Shown: positions 9,203-17,767 of the stretch, piece after piece
Position numbering within the stretch: position 1 is the first letter of the stretch
Layout: each line of letters starts with the position of its first letter
Assembly: GCF_005876955.1 (NCBI RefSeq)
Contig: NZ_SSCL01000008.1
Coordinates: forward strand, 1 to 64,000
Direction of reading: 5' to 3'
Origin: Sinomonas gamaensis
GTDB lineage: Bacteria; Actinomycetota; Actinomycetes; Actinomycetales; Micrococcaceae
Length of the DNA stretch: 64,000 nucleotides
Notes under the pieces: generated by a model
Seen by the model: the letters and a program-made list of their open reading frames with translations, nothing else
Database searches by the model: none
What the model was told of the DNA's origin: nothing
Made by a program: the position numbers and the translations under genes

Positions 9203-10744
9203 ATGAACAGCAATCAGGACACCGTCGTCCAGCCGCTGAACGCCCAAGCCCACTCCGGGCGCGACGCATCACCCGCGTCCCCCACCTCGCAGATCCCGAT
9301 CGCCATCAGCCCCCGCCTCTACAACCGCGACCTTGCCCCGACTGAGCGCAAGGGCCGCAGCTGGAGCGCGTACAGCATCTTCACCCTCTGGGCGAACGAC
9401 GTTCACAGCCTCGGCAATTACGCCTTCGCTATCGGCCTTTTCGCTCTGGGACTCGGCGGTTGGCAGGTGCTCGGCGCGCTCGGCATCGGTGCCGTGCTGC
9501 TCTTCGCCCTGCTCAACCTGTCCGGTTTCATGGGCCAGAAGACGGGCGTTCCGTTCCCGGTCATGAGCCGCATCGCCTTCGGCATCCATGGGGCGCAGAT
9601 CCCGGCGCTCATCCGTGGCGGCGTTGCCATCGCGTGGTTCGGCATCCAGACGTACTTGGCGTCCGTCGTCCTCCGTGTCCTCCTGATCGCGCTCGCTCCG
9701 GGCCTCAAGCCGCTCGACGACGGCAGCATCCTCGGGCTCTCCCCGCTCGGCTGGATTGCCTTCGTGGGTCTCTGGATCGTGCAGGTCGTGATCGTGAGCT
9801 ACGGGATGGAGATGATCCGCAAGTACGAGGCTTTCGCGGGCCCAATCATCCTGGTGACCATGCTCGCCCTCGCCATCTGGATGTTCGCCCGCGCCGGCTT
9901 CTCCATCGCGTGGCACACCGACAACAGCCTCGAGGGCCCGGCGATGTGGGGCCACATTCTGGGCGGCGGCGCGCTCTGGGTGTCGATCTACGGCACGTTC
10001 GTCCTCAACTTCTGCGACTTCACGCGCGCGGCGAAGTCCAAGGGCTCGATCGTCAAGGGCAACTTCTGGGGGATCCCCGTCAACATGCTCCTCTTCGGCG
10101 CGATCAGCGTGGTCCTGGCCGGCGCCCAGTTCAAGATCGACGGGAGGATCATCACGTCCCCGTCGGACGTGGTCGAGGCCATTCCGAACACGTTCCTCCT
10201 CGCTGGCGCCTCGCTCGCGCTCCTCGTCCTGACGATCGCCGTGAACCTCATGGCCAACTTCGTCGCCCCGACCTACGCCCTCACCAACCTGTTCCCGAAG
10301 CGCCTCAACTTCCGCAAGGCCGCGATCGTGTCAGCCGTCATCGGCCTCGTGATCCTCCCCTGGAACCTCTACAACAACCCCGCCGTGATCGTGTACTTCC
10401 TCGGCGGCCTCGGGGCGCTGCTCGGTCCGCTGTTCGGCGTCATCATGGCCGACTACTGGCTCATCCGCCGCGGCCGGGTCAACGTCCGCGAGCTCTACAC
10501 CGAGGAGCCCGACGGCGAGTACCACTATCGCCGCGGCTTCAACCCTCGGGCGATCGCCGCGCTCCTCCCGGCGGCCGCCGTCGCCCTCGCCATCGCCTTC
10601 GTCCCCGCACTCGCGGTGCTCTCCGAATTCGCCTGGTTCTTCGGGGCTGGCCTCGGCGCGGCAGCGTATTGGCTCGTCGCGGACCGCAAGCGCGAGTTCC
10701 ACGACGCCGACGGCGAGGCGATCGCCGTCCCGGTCGTCCACTGA
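9203..10744 (+). CDS. NCS1-family nucleobase/hydantoin:cation symporter
   Basis: A 513-aa polytopic membrane protein with about 12 hydrophobic helices after a polar N-terminal tail of about 45 residues. SIFTLWANDVHSLGNYAFAI, then GVPFPVMSRIAFGIHGAQIP, and the C-terminal MADYWLIRRGRVNV are characteristic of the nucleobase:cation symporter-1 family (cytosine, allantoin, uracil and hydantoin transporters). It should import a nucleobase or hydantoin-type compound with Na+ or H+. The substrate is suggested only by the neighbouring hydantoin-racemase-like gene 33 bp downstream. In Microbacterium the NCS1 protein Mhp1 is linked with a hydantoin racemase. ATG 9203 follows an AAAAGAGAA purine stretch. 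Confidence 0.9.
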   Translation: MNSNQDTVVQPLNAQAHSGRDASPASPTSQIPIAISPRLYNRDLAPTERKGRSWSAYSIFTLWANDVHSLGNYAFAIGLFALGLGGWQVLGALGIGAVLLFALLNLSGFMGQKTGVPFPVMSRIAFGIHGAQIPALIRGGVAIAWFGIQTYLASVVLRVLLIALAPGLKPLDDGSILGLSPLGWIAFVGLWIVQVVIVSYGMEMIRKYEAFAGPIILVTMLALAIWMFARAGFSIAWHTDNSLEGPAMWGHILGGGALWVSIYGTFVLNFCDFTRAAKSKGSIVKGNFWGIPVNMLLFGAISVVLAGAQFKIDGRIITSPSDVVEAIPNTFLLAGASLALLVLTIAVNLMANFVAPTYALTNLFPKRLNFRKAAIVSAVIGLVILPWNLYNNPAVIVYFLGGLGALLGPLFGVIMADYWLIRRGRVNVRELYTEEPDGEYHYRRGFNPRAIAALLPAAAVALAIAFVPALAVLSEFAWFFGAGLGAAAYWLVADRKREFHDADGEAIAVPVVH

Positions 10745-10777
10745 AGCCGACCCGAAGAATTGAGCAGAGAGAATCCC

Positions 10778-11524
10778 ATGCGCATCCTCGTCGCCAACGT
10801 CAACACCACCCAGTCCATGACGGACGCCATCGCGGCTCAAGCCCGCCGTGCCGCGCTCCCAGACACCGAGATCGTGGGCATCACCCCGCGCTTCGGCGCC
10901 GACTCGTGCGAGGGGAGCTTCGAGAGCTATCTGGCGGCTATCGCTGTCATGGATGCGGTGACGACGTACGACGGCGATTTCGACGCCGTGATCCAGGCCG
11001 GCTATGGGGAGCATGGCAGGGAGGGGCTGCAGGAACTGCTCGACGTGCCGGTCGTCGACATCACCGAGGCTGCGGCGGCGACCGCGATGTACCTCGGCCA
11101 CAGGTATTCCGTGGTCACCACCCTTGACCGCACGGTGCCGCTCATCGAGGACCGTCTCAAACTCGCGGGGCTCGACGCGCGCTGCGCCTCGGTCCGCGCC
11201 TCCGGGATGGCGGTCCTCGAGCTCGAGGCGGATCCCGAGCGCGCCATCGAGGCCATTGTGGCCGAGGCGGAGTGGGCGGTGCGGGAAGACCGGGCCGAGG
11301 TGATTGTGCTGGGCTGCGGTGGCATGGCGGAGCTCGAGGACCGGATCGGCGAGCGCTGCGGGGTGCCAGTGGTCGACGGCGTTGCTGCCGCGGTCGCCGT
11401 GGCGGAGTCGCTCGTGAGGCTCGGGCTGACGACGTCGAAGGTCCGCACGTTCGCCAAGCCGCGCCCCAAGACGGTGGTGGGCTGGCCGCTCTCGGTCCAG
11501 CCCGCCGTCGAAAGCGTCGCGTAG
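10778..11524 (+). CDS. Asp/Glu/hydantoin racemase family protein lacking the first catalytic Cys
   Basis: A 248-aa cytosolic enzyme of the aspartate/glutamate/hydantoin racemase superfamily, starting MRILVANVNTTQSMTDAI. The second active-site cysteine is present in VLGCGGM (Cys180). The position that normally holds the first one (A-C-F-G-D-P-G in hydantoin racemases) reads A-G-Y-G-E-H-G, so Gly75 replaces it. Two-base racemization is therefore doubtful. ATG 10778 is preferred over 10760 because translation then begins at the first beta strand. The gene lies 33 bp after the NCS1 gene and is probably co-transcribed with it, ending in a strong hairpin. No hydantoinase or carbamoylase is adjacent. 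Confidence 0.85.
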   Translation: MRILVANVNTTQSMTDAIAAQARRAALPDTEIVGITPRFGADSCEGSFESYLAAIAVMDAVTTYDGDFDAVIQAGYGEHGREGLQELLDVPVVDITEAAAATAMYLGHRYSVVTTLDRTVPLIEDRLKLAGLDARCASVRASGMAVLELEADPERAIEAIVAEAEWAVREDRAEVIVLGCGGMAELEDRIGERCGVPVVDGVAAAVAVAESLVRLGLTTSKVRTFAKPRPKTVVGWPLSVQPAVESVA

Positions 11525-11530
11525 GGCGAA

Positions 11531-11562
11531 AAGGGGCGGGCTCGGAATCGAGCCCGCCCCTT
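11531..11562 (+). terminator. Hairpin terminator of the NCS1-racemase unit
   Basis: A perfect 14-bp stem (11531-11544 with 11549-11562, core GGGGCGGGCTCG) with a GAAT loop ends in TT and lies 7 bp after the stop codon. Confidence 0.85.
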
Positions 11563-11609
11563 CTCGCGCATGGTTTAGTCCAATCGTTGGCGGTAGAATT
11601 CGTCTGGCT

Positions 11610-12254
11610 ATGTGTGAACTGCCCCAGCGGCACCTCCGCGACATCCTCAAGCCGGGACGCGTCGTCACGGCGCTCTTGGGAGTGGTTCTGGCCGCGGGGG
11701 CATGGCTCATCCCGCGCTCCTTCAGTTCGCTGCCCATCGGGGTGGGCGGGCTCCTGGTCCTCGGCGCGGCGATTCCCGCTCTCCGGGACTGGGAAGTCCA
11801 GTTGCCCGGCATCAAGCTGAGCGGCTCTTTCGAGGAACGCCGGGGTGACATCTTCGACGTTTTCGAGCACCAGCGAGGGGAGCTCCAGCTGTGCGCCCAG
11901 ATGCTGTGCCGCGATCCCGAGCAGGCACGGAGCCTCCTCGAGGCCGCGCTTGCCCAGAGCGCTGAGGCGTGGCGGGGACCGGTCACCCCGCAACTGCGGA
12001 TTTACACGCTCTGCCTGTTCGTCAAGCTCGTCGAGGCCAACGAGAAGTGGGCTCCCCCTGCGCCCAGGCATCCCAAGACGCCGCTCGACCCACTTCACGC
12101 CCTGCCGCTTCAGGAGCGCGTCGCGGTGGTCCTGCACGACTTCGGCCATCTCAGCATCGCAGAGATCGCGGGTCTCACCGATTCCACTTTGCCCGCAGTG
12201 ACAGAGCGGCTCGGCCTCGCGAACCAGATGGCGCTGGACGGCGGCCAGCAATGA
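11610..12254 (+). CDS. Two-helix membrane protein with a sigma-70 region 4-like C-terminal domain
   Basis: A 214-aa protein of unusual design. Two hydrophobic segments (about 16-35 and 41-58) form a likely membrane hairpin. A soluble domain follows, whose end, LPLQERVAVVLHDFGHLSIAEIAGLTDSTLPAVTERL (described in two parts: LPLQERVAVVLHDF and HLSIAEIAGLT, about 163-195), has the LP-x-x-x-R-x-V-x-x-L pattern plus helix-turn-helix of sigma-70 region 4. No region 2 is recognisable, so it is not an ordinary ECF sigma factor. It may be membrane-tethered and interact with RNA polymerase, which is inference. ATG 11610 lacks a Shine-Dalgarno. A TAGAAT hexamer (11594-11599) suggests a near-leaderless transcript. 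The stop overlaps the next start as ATGA. Confidence 0.6.
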   Translation: MCELPQRHLRDILKPGRVVTALLGVVLAAGAWLIPRSFSSLPIGVGGLLVLGAAIPALRDWEVQLPGIKLSGSFEERRGDIFDVFEHQRGELQLCAQMLCRDPEQARSLLEAALAQSAEAWRGPVTPQLRIYTLCLFVKLVEANEKWAPPAPRHPKTPLDPLHALPLQERVAVVLHDFGHLSIAEIAGLTDSTLPAVTERLGLANQMALDGGQQ

Positions 12255-12814
12255 ACCACAATCTTCGCGACCGCATGGCAGCTGAAGCGGCGTCGCTCGC
12301 CGACCGCTACCCCGCCGACATCGAGCAGGCAACTGCTTCAGGGACGCGCCGGCTTCGGAGGCGGTACATCACGCTGAGCGTCACGGCCATTCTCGTCGTG
12401 GCCGTGCTGTCGGTGTGCGTGCTCCTGTGGCGTTCGGCGTCGGGAGCCCCTGCCTGGGGCCCGTTCGCTCCGGCGGCCTCGGCCTCAGCAGAACCCACGA
12501 CCCAGGGTGACACCGCGCCCGTCGCGGTTGGCCTTCGCATCGAGCCTGCCGAGGCCTCGCTCGCGGTCAGATCTTCGGGGCGTCTCGCGGCCTTCCTGAT
12601 CCTTGACAACGGCGCTTCCGTCTCGACTGATCAGGTGCAAGTGCGCTGGAGGGTGGAGTGGGTGTCGTCTGACCCGTCCATCGCCACTGTGGACCAGGAC
12701 GGCGTGGTCCACGCCCTCAGGCCGGGGAGCATCACGGTCCGAGCGGTAGCGGCGGAACCGGGCGGAATCGCCTTCACCGGGACCTCCCGACTGACGGTGG
12801 GCCGCGTACCCTGA
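12251..12814 (+). CDS. Single-pass membrane protein with a Big_2 Ig-like domain (possible anti-sigma partner)
   Basis: A 187-aa protein. About 38 charged residues (MNHNLRDRMAAEAASLADRY onward) are likely cytosolic and are followed by one membrane helix (TLSVTAILVVAVLSVCVLLW) and an external domain. The outer part has the bacterial Ig-like (Big_2) pattern: VEWVSSDPSIATVDQDG, then GSITVRAVA. Its topology (short N-in tail, one helix, external domain) and ATGA overlap with the preceding sigma-like gene resemble sigma/anti-sigma pairs. No zinc-binding anti-sigma motif (H-x3-C-x2-C) is present, so this role is only an inference. ATG 12251 is chosen because of the 4-bp overlap. Confidence 0.6.
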   Translation: MNHNLRDRMAAEAASLADRYPADIEQATASGTRRLRRRYITLSVTAILVVAVLSVCVLLWRSASGAPAWGPFAPAASASAEPTTQGDTAPVAVGLRIEPAEASLAVRSSGRLAAFLILDNGASVSTDQVQVRWRVEWVSSDPSIATVDQDGVVHALRPGSITVRAVAAEPGGIAFTGTSRLTVGRVP

Positions 12815-12818
12815 TCGC

Positions 12819-14108
12819 ATGGCCGCGAACGAGCGCACGCGCGTCGCCATCGCCGGAGGGGGCCCGGCCGGCATGTTCCTTGGGCTCCTGCTCGCTCGGG
12901 GCGGCATCGACGTGACTGTCCTCGAGAAGCATGCCGATTTCCTGCGCGACTTCCGCGGCGATACCGTGCATCCCTCGACCCTCACGCTCCTCGACGAGCT
13001 GGGCCTCGGCCCGGCCTTCGCGGCGCTCCCCCAGCGCAAGATCACCTGGGTCGGGGCCGACCTCGACTCCGGTCCTGCCCAACTCGGCGACCTCTCGCTG
13101 CTGCACGGCCCGCACAACTACATCGCCTTGGTCCCGCAGTGGGACCTCCTCGAACTGCTCGCCGACGCTGCGAGCCGCGAGCCGACCTTCACGCTGCTCC
13201 GCCAGGCGGAGGTCACCGGGCTGCTGAGGGCGGACGACGGCGGAACGGGCGACGGCGGCCGCGTCACCGGGGTCGTGTGGCGGGAGCGGTCCGAGGGCGG
13301 GGAGCTCGAAGCCGAGCACCGCCTCGAGGCCGACCTGGTCGTCGCGTGCGACGGCCGCGGCTCGGCAGTCCGTGTCGCCGCCGGCCTCGAGCCGGTGGCC
13401 TTCGGCGTGCCGATGGACGTCTGGTGGTTCCGCATCCCGAGAGAGCCCTCGGACCCAGAAGGCGCCTTGGGTCGGATCCACCGCGGCCAGTTCCTCATCA
13501 TGATCGATCGGGGCGACTACTGGCAGTGCGGCTACCTCATCCGCAAGGGCGCCGACGCATCGCTGAGGTCAGAGGGTATCGAAGCGTTCCGGGCCCGCCT
13601 TGCCGAGCTGCTGCCGTGGCTCGCCGACCGCACGGCGGACGCACCGTCGTCGTTCGACGACGTCAAGCTGCTGGACGTGAGGCTCGATCGCCTCCCTCGA
13701 TGGCACCTTCCCGGCCTCCTCATCTTGGGTGATGCCGCGCATGCCATGAGCCCCGTCGGCGGCGTAGGGATCAATCTGGCCGTGCAGGACGCGGTCGCGG
13801 CCGCGCGGATCCTCCGTCCCGCGCTGCTCCGCGGAGGACCGGTCCCGGAGACCGTCCTGCAGAGCGTCCAACGGCGACGCTGGTGGCCCACCGTGCTGAT
13901 CCAGGGGTTCCAGCAGCTCGCTCACCGCGGAGCTGTGGGGCGGATCCTCGACGAGAATGCCGCTCATCAGAGGAACTGGACCAGCTCCGAGCGACCGCCG
14001 CTTCCGCTCCGGGTGCTGGACCGCCTGCCGGCGCTGCGGGTGCTCCCCGCCAAGCTCGTGGGCATCGGCCCGCTCCCCGAGCACGCTCCGAGCTGGTCCC
14101 GGCGCTGA
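12819..14108 (+). CDS. FAD-dependent aromatic-type monooxygenase (PHBH fold)
   Basis: A 429-aa class A flavoprotein. It has the N-terminal FAD dinucleotide fold AIAGGGPAGMFLGLLLARGG (about 9-28), the middle VVACDGRGSAVR (DG motif), and the second FAD motif ILGDAAHAMSPVGGVGINLA at about 303-322. The family hydroxylates aromatic or polyketide substrates with NAD(P)H and O2 in the cytosol. No ring-cleavage or pathway gene is adjacent, so the substrate is unknown. It begins at ATG 12819, 4 bp after the upstream Big_2 gene stop, so it could be read from the same transcript, but no functional link is evident. Confidence 0.88.
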   Translation: MAANERTRVAIAGGGPAGMFLGLLLARGGIDVTVLEKHADFLRDFRGDTVHPSTLTLLDELGLGPAFAALPQRKITWVGADLDSGPAQLGDLSLLHGPHNYIALVPQWDLLELLADAASREPTFTLLRQAEVTGLLRADDGGTGDGGRVTGVVWRERSEGGELEAEHRLEADLVVACDGRGSAVRVAAGLEPVAFGVPMDVWWFRIPREPSDPEGALGRIHRGQFLIMIDRGDYWQCGYLIRKGADASLRSEGIEAFRARLAELLPWLADRTADAPSSFDDVKLLDVRLDRLPRWHLPGLLILGDAAHAMSPVGGVGINLAVQDAVAAARILRPALLRGGPVPETVLQSVQRRRWWPTVLIQGFQQLAHRGAVGRILDENAAHQRNWTSSERPPLPLRVLDRLPALRVLPAKLVGIGPLPEHAPSWSRR

Positions 14109-14148
14109 CTCAAGCCGCTGAAATCTTTATGAGCAGAACCCCTTGTCA

Positions 14149-14162
14149 TGCAAACGTTTGCA
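14149..14162. promoter_or_regulatory. LacI-family operator palindrome of the amino-sugar operon
   Basis: TGCAAACGTTTGCA is a perfect 14-bp palindrome with the central CG typical of LacI/GalR operators. It lies 64 bp upstream of the symporter start and overlaps a TTGTCA (14143-14148) that could be the -35 element. The operon's last gene encodes a LacI-type regulator, the probable ligand of this site. Confidence 0.75.
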
Positions 14163-14226
14163 GAGAACCATCGAATCAAGCCGTTGTGCTACAAAGACGG
14201 CGCATTCGATCAAGGAGGCTCGAGAA

Positions 14227-15759
14227 ATGCATATTGGCGACTGGCTCGTTCTGAGCGCCTATTTCGTCGTCATGATCGGCATCGGCTGGTGGGCGAAAAA
14301 GCGCGTGAAGAACGCCGCGGACTTCTTCACGGCTGGCGGACGAATGCCGTGGTGGCTGTCCGGCATTTCCCACCACATGTCCGGCTATTCCGCGGCGGTA
14401 TTCGTGGCCTATGCCGCTATCGCCTACACGACAGGCTTTGCCCTCTACGTCTGGTGGGCCATCACCATCACCATTGCCTGTGTGATCGGCTCCGTTCTGT
14501 TCGCCCCGCGGTGGCCTCGGCTCCGCCAGCGGCTCGGCATCATCTCCCCGCTCGAGTACCTCAGTACGAGGTACAACCTGCCCGCGCAGCAAGTGCTCGC
14601 GTGGTCGGGCGCGGCCCTCAAGGTGTTCGACGTGGCGGCCAAGTGGGCGGCCAGCGCGCTGCTGCTCAATGTGTTCGCCGGCGTCCCCATCGCGGTGGGC
14701 GTCTTGATCGTCGGCGGGGTCACGCTGATCTACTCGACCATCGGCGGCCTCTGGGCAGACGCCCTGACGGATTTCGGCCAGTTCGTGATCCAGTTCGTGG
14801 CGGGCATCGCCATGCTGGTGTTCTCCCTGATCAAGCTCGGCGGTGTGTCTGCCATCGGGGATATCTGGACGAAGCTGCCAGCTTCGCATTCCCTGCCGTT
14901 CGCTGGCGACTACACTCTTCCCTTCTTCCTCGCGTACATCCTGATCAGCACCATTTCCTACAACGGCGGCACCTGGAACCTCGCGCAGCGCTTCATCGCA
15001 TCGCCTACCGGCTCTGCGGCTCGCAAGTCCCTGATCCTCTCGGGTGCGCTCTACCTGATCTGGCCGCTCGTGCTGTTCTTCCCGATGTGGGCGGCGCCGC
15101 TGATCCTGCCGAATCTGGCGCATCCTGACCAGTCGTACGCCCTGCTCACGCAGCAGCTGCTCCCGGTGGGCCTCATCGGACTCGTCGTGGCGGGCATGTT
15201 CTCGCACACCATGGCCATGACGTCGTCGGACGCCAACGCAATTTCCGCCGTCGTGGTCCGCGACATCATTCCCGCGCTCCGCGGGTCGCGGCAGCCGCTC
15301 TCGTCCAGGCTCGAACTGGCTGCCGGCCGCATTTCGACGTTCCTGTTCATCGGCCTCTCGATGATCATCGCGCTCACCGCGGACTCCTTCGGAGGCGTCC
15401 TCGGCCTGATCATCCTGTGGTTCGGCGCCCTCGTGGGGCCGATCGCCGTGCCGATGCTGCTGGGGATGCTCAAGCCGTTCCGCCGCTGCGGCCCTTCCGC
15501 GGCATTGTTCTCCTGGGCAGCGGGGCTCATCGTGTTCGCGATCACGAAGTACGCGCTGGCCGCGCCCATCGCGAGCCTCGGCTCCGCGAGCGCCCAGAGC
15601 ATCTCGGTGGCTGCGCCCATCCTCGCCTCCATCGTGGTGTACATCGTCCTGGGCTGGATTCGCCCTTGGCACAGCGAGGCCTCGGACGCGCTCGTCGATT
15701 CCCTCGACCACGACCTGCCGGCGGACACTCCGGTCGCCGTGGCGGCTGATGCCTCGTGA
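14227..15759 (+). CDS. Sodium:solute symporter (SSS family)
   Basis: A 510-aa integral membrane protein with about 13 helices. WWAKKRVKNAADFFTAGGRMPWWLSG and GGLWADALTDFGQF are diagnostic of the SSS family, which imports sugars, sialic acid, amino acids or similar solutes with Na+. In this operon the likely cargo is an amino sugar or its N-acyl derivative, which is inference. ATG 14227 is chosen because of an excellent Shine-Dalgarno AAGGAGG (14212-14218); the frame extends upstream without support. The stop overlaps the next GTG start (GTGA at 15756-15759), as is true throughout the operon. Confidence 0.92.
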   Translation: MHIGDWLVLSAYFVVMIGIGWWAKKRVKNAADFFTAGGRMPWWLSGISHHMSGYSAAVFVAYAAIAYTTGFALYVWWAITITIACVIGSVLFAPRWPRLRQRLGIISPLEYLSTRYNLPAQQVLAWSGAALKVFDVAAKWAASALLLNVFAGVPIAVGVLIVGGVTLIYSTIGGLWADALTDFGQFVIQFVAGIAMLVFSLIKLGGVSAIGDIWTKLPASHSLPFAGDYTLPFFLAYILISTISYNGGTWNLAQRFIASPTGSAARKSLILSGALYLIWPLVLFFPMWAAPLILPNLAHPDQSYALLTQQLLPVGLIGLVVAGMFSHTMAMTSSDANAISAVVVRDIIPALRGSRQPLSSRLELAAGRISTFLFIGLSMIIALTADSFGGVLGLIILWFGALVGPIAVPMLLGMLKPFRRCGPSAALFSWAAGLIVFAITKYALAAPIASLGSASAQSISVAAPILASIVVYIVLGWIRPWHSEASDALVDSLDHDLPADTPVAVAADAS

Positions 15760-17021
15760 TCGTCGGAACGGATCGGGTGCGGAGCGAACTGGTCGAGAAC
15801 GTCCTGCCGTGGTGGCTTGAGCACGGGGTCGACCGGGAGCACGGAGGCGTCTTCACGTGCTTCTCGAACGACGGACGCCTCCTGTCACGCGAGAAGTACA
15901 CGTGGTCCCAAGGCCGGTGGGCCTGGCTCTGCGCCAGGCTCGCCGAGGCCGCCGCAGCCGGAGTGATCACTGCCGAGGCGGAGCAATGGGAGCGACTCGG
16001 AGTCGAGACCGCGCGCTTCCTGCAGGAACACGTACTCCTCCCGGGACCCGTCGTCGCGTATCGGACCACCGCCGAGGGCGCGCCCCTGCCGAGCGGACCC
16101 GATGGAGAGCTGGCCGTGAGCGTGTTCGCGGACCTCTTCGCGGCGCTGGGCCTCGCGGGAGCGGCGCGAGTGCCGAGTGCGAGCTCCGAGGAGCGCGCGC
16201 TCTGGCTCGAGACGGCGCACGCTCTCCTCGCCCACGCCAGAGAACGCATCCGCTCGCGGACTGCGCCGTCGGAGCCCTACCCGGTCAGGCAGGGCTTCAC
16301 CGACGGAGCGGGCCTCATGCTGCTGCTCAACGTCGGGGCCGAGCTCCACCGGTCCTCTCGCTCGGCAGAGAGCGCGGAAACCGCTGGGTGGGCGCTGGGC
16401 AAGCTGCTCGGCGACGATGACGATGGCGGCATGTGGACTCCCGCTTCATGGTGGGAGTACCGCCCGGATGACGACGGCGACCGAGACACGCTGCTCGCAC
16501 GTCACCGCACGCCGGGGCACCTTCTCGAAATGGCCTGGATGGTGCTCGATGCCGCCGACGCCGTCCCGGCACTTCGTGCTCGGATCCCGTCCTGGCTTCC
16601 CGATCTTGCGGTCTGCGCCCTCGAGTTGGGGTGGGACGCGGAGTTCGGTGGGATGTTCCGCTACGTCGACGCAGACGGAGGACGGCCTCGGGGCCGCGAA
16701 TTCGGCGACGACCGCTACGAGGAACTCGTCCGAAAGACCTGGGACACCAAACTGTGGTGGGTCCACGTCGAAGCCCTCTATGCGGCCCGGCTCCTCGCCG
16801 AGCGCTTCGAGCGGGCCGACCTCGCCGATTGGGGCGATCGGCTGGCCCGGTACACCTTGGACACGTTCCCTCAGCCGGGAGGCGGCGAGTGGATCCAGAT
16901 CCGTGACCGCCGCGGTGCACCGTTGGACGAAGTCGTCGCCCTGCCCGTCAAAGACCCCTTCCACATTTCCCGAGCCCTGCTGCTCATGACCGAACTGGAT
17001 TCCCGGAGGAGCCACCTGTGA
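15756..17021 (+). CDS. N-acylglucosamine 2-epimerase (AGE) family protein
   Basis: A 421-aa (alpha/alpha)6-barrel protein. VLPWWLEHGVDREHGGVFTC, YTWSQGRWAWLCARL and the late W-W-x-H-x-E-A-L-Y-A (KLWWVHVEALYAARLL) are hallmark AGE-family segments carrying the His/Glu/Arg active-site pocket. Family members interconvert N-acetylglucosamine and N-acetylmannosamine, or act on mannose, glucose or cellobiose. With nagA and nagB downstream, an N-acylhexosamine epimerase is most likely. The start is GTG 15756 in a GTGA overlap with the transporter gene, and the end overlaps nagB by 4 bp. Confidence 0.88.
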   Translation: MIVGTDRVRSELVENVLPWWLEHGVDREHGGVFTCFSNDGRLLSREKYTWSQGRWAWLCARLAEAAAAGVITAEAEQWERLGVETARFLQEHVLLPGPVVAYRTTAEGAPLPSGPDGELAVSVFADLFAALGLAGAARVPSASSEERALWLETAHALLAHARERIRSRTAPSEPYPVRQGFTDGAGLMLLLNVGAELHRSSRSAESAETAGWALGKLLGDDDDGGMWTPASWWEYRPDDDGDRDTLLARHRTPGHLLEMAWMVLDAADAVPALRARIPSWLPDLAVCALELGWDAEFGGMFRYVDADGGRPRGREFGDDRYEELVRKTWDTKLWWVHVEALYAARLLAERFERADLADWGDRLARYTLDTFPQPGGGEWIQIRDRRGAPLDEVVALPVKDPFHISRALLLMTELDSRRSHL

Positions 17022-17767
17022 CCGTGACTGCGACCTACCCTCTTGTCGTCTCTTCGCACCCCACCCGAGAGGAGATGGGCCAGCACGCCGGGCGCCGTGC
17101 CGCCGTCGCCCTTCGCCGCGCTCTCGCGGACAAGGGCGAGGCAAGGATGATGCTCGCCGCGGCGCCGAGCCAAGAGGCCACGCTGCAGGCGCTCGCCGCC
17201 GAGGAAGGAATCGACTGGAGCCGCGTGACGTGCTTCCACATGGACGACTACATCGGGCTGCCGCAAGACGCTCCACAGGGCTTCGGCAATTGGCTGCGCC
17301 GTCACTTCTTCTCCCGTGTTGCCGGGGCGACGTTCCACTCGATCGACACGACCAGGGCGGCGGACGAGGAGGCCGCACGCTATGCCGGCCTCATGGGCGA
17401 GGAGCCGTTCGACGTCGTCCTGCTCGGCCTCGGCGTCAACGGGCATCTTGCGTTCAACGACCCGCCCGCGAATCTCGAGGACCCGGAATCCGCCAAGGTG
17501 ATCACGCTTGACCGGGTGAGCCGCCAGCAGCAGGTCGACGAAGGCCTCTTCGACCGGTTCGACGACGTCCCCGAACAGGCCATCACCGTCACCATCCCCC
17601 GGCTGCTCAACGCCGTCGAGATCGTCGGCTCCGTCGCTGGGAAGGCCAAGCGGAACGCCGTGGCGGACACGCTCAATCAGCCGGTGAGCGGCGAGTACCC
17701 CGGCACGGCGCTCAGGACCCATCCGAACGCTGCCCTGTACCTCGACGCCGAGGCGGACCCGCGATGA
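17018..17767 (+). CDS. nagB: Glucosamine-6-phosphate deaminase family protein (NagB-like)
   Basis: A 249-aa cytosolic enzyme expected to convert glucosamine 6-phosphate to fructose 6-phosphate and ammonia. TCFHMDDYIGLP matches the family's Asp-Asp/Glu-Tyr active-site strand, and GLGVNGHLAFNDPP holds the catalytic histidine. The latter reads NDP where most NagB enzymes have NEP, so the lid glutamate is replaced by Asp and specificity may be shifted (for example towards another hexosamine phosphate). VAGKAKRNAVADTL near the C-terminus is also typical. GTG 17018 overlaps the upstream stop, and the 3' end overlaps the SIS gene as ATGA. Confidence 0.85.
   Translation: MTVTATYPLVVSSHPTREEMGQHAGRRAAVALRRALADKGEARMMLAAAPSQEATLQALAAEEGIDWSRVTCFHMDDYIGLPQDAPQGFGNWLRRHFFSRVAGATFHSIDTTRAADEEAARYAGLMGEEPFDVVLLGLGVNGHLAFNDPPANLEDPESAKVITLDRVSRQQQVDEGLFDRFDDVPEQAITVTIPRLLNAVEIVGSVAGKAKRNAVADTLNQPVSGEYPGTALRTHPNAALYLDAEADPR

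Noticed and set aside
8757-9206. 149-aa ORF with TSAPHHP repeats
   Set aside because: By-product of a 21-bp repeat array; no ribosome-binding site and equally open frames on the other strand.
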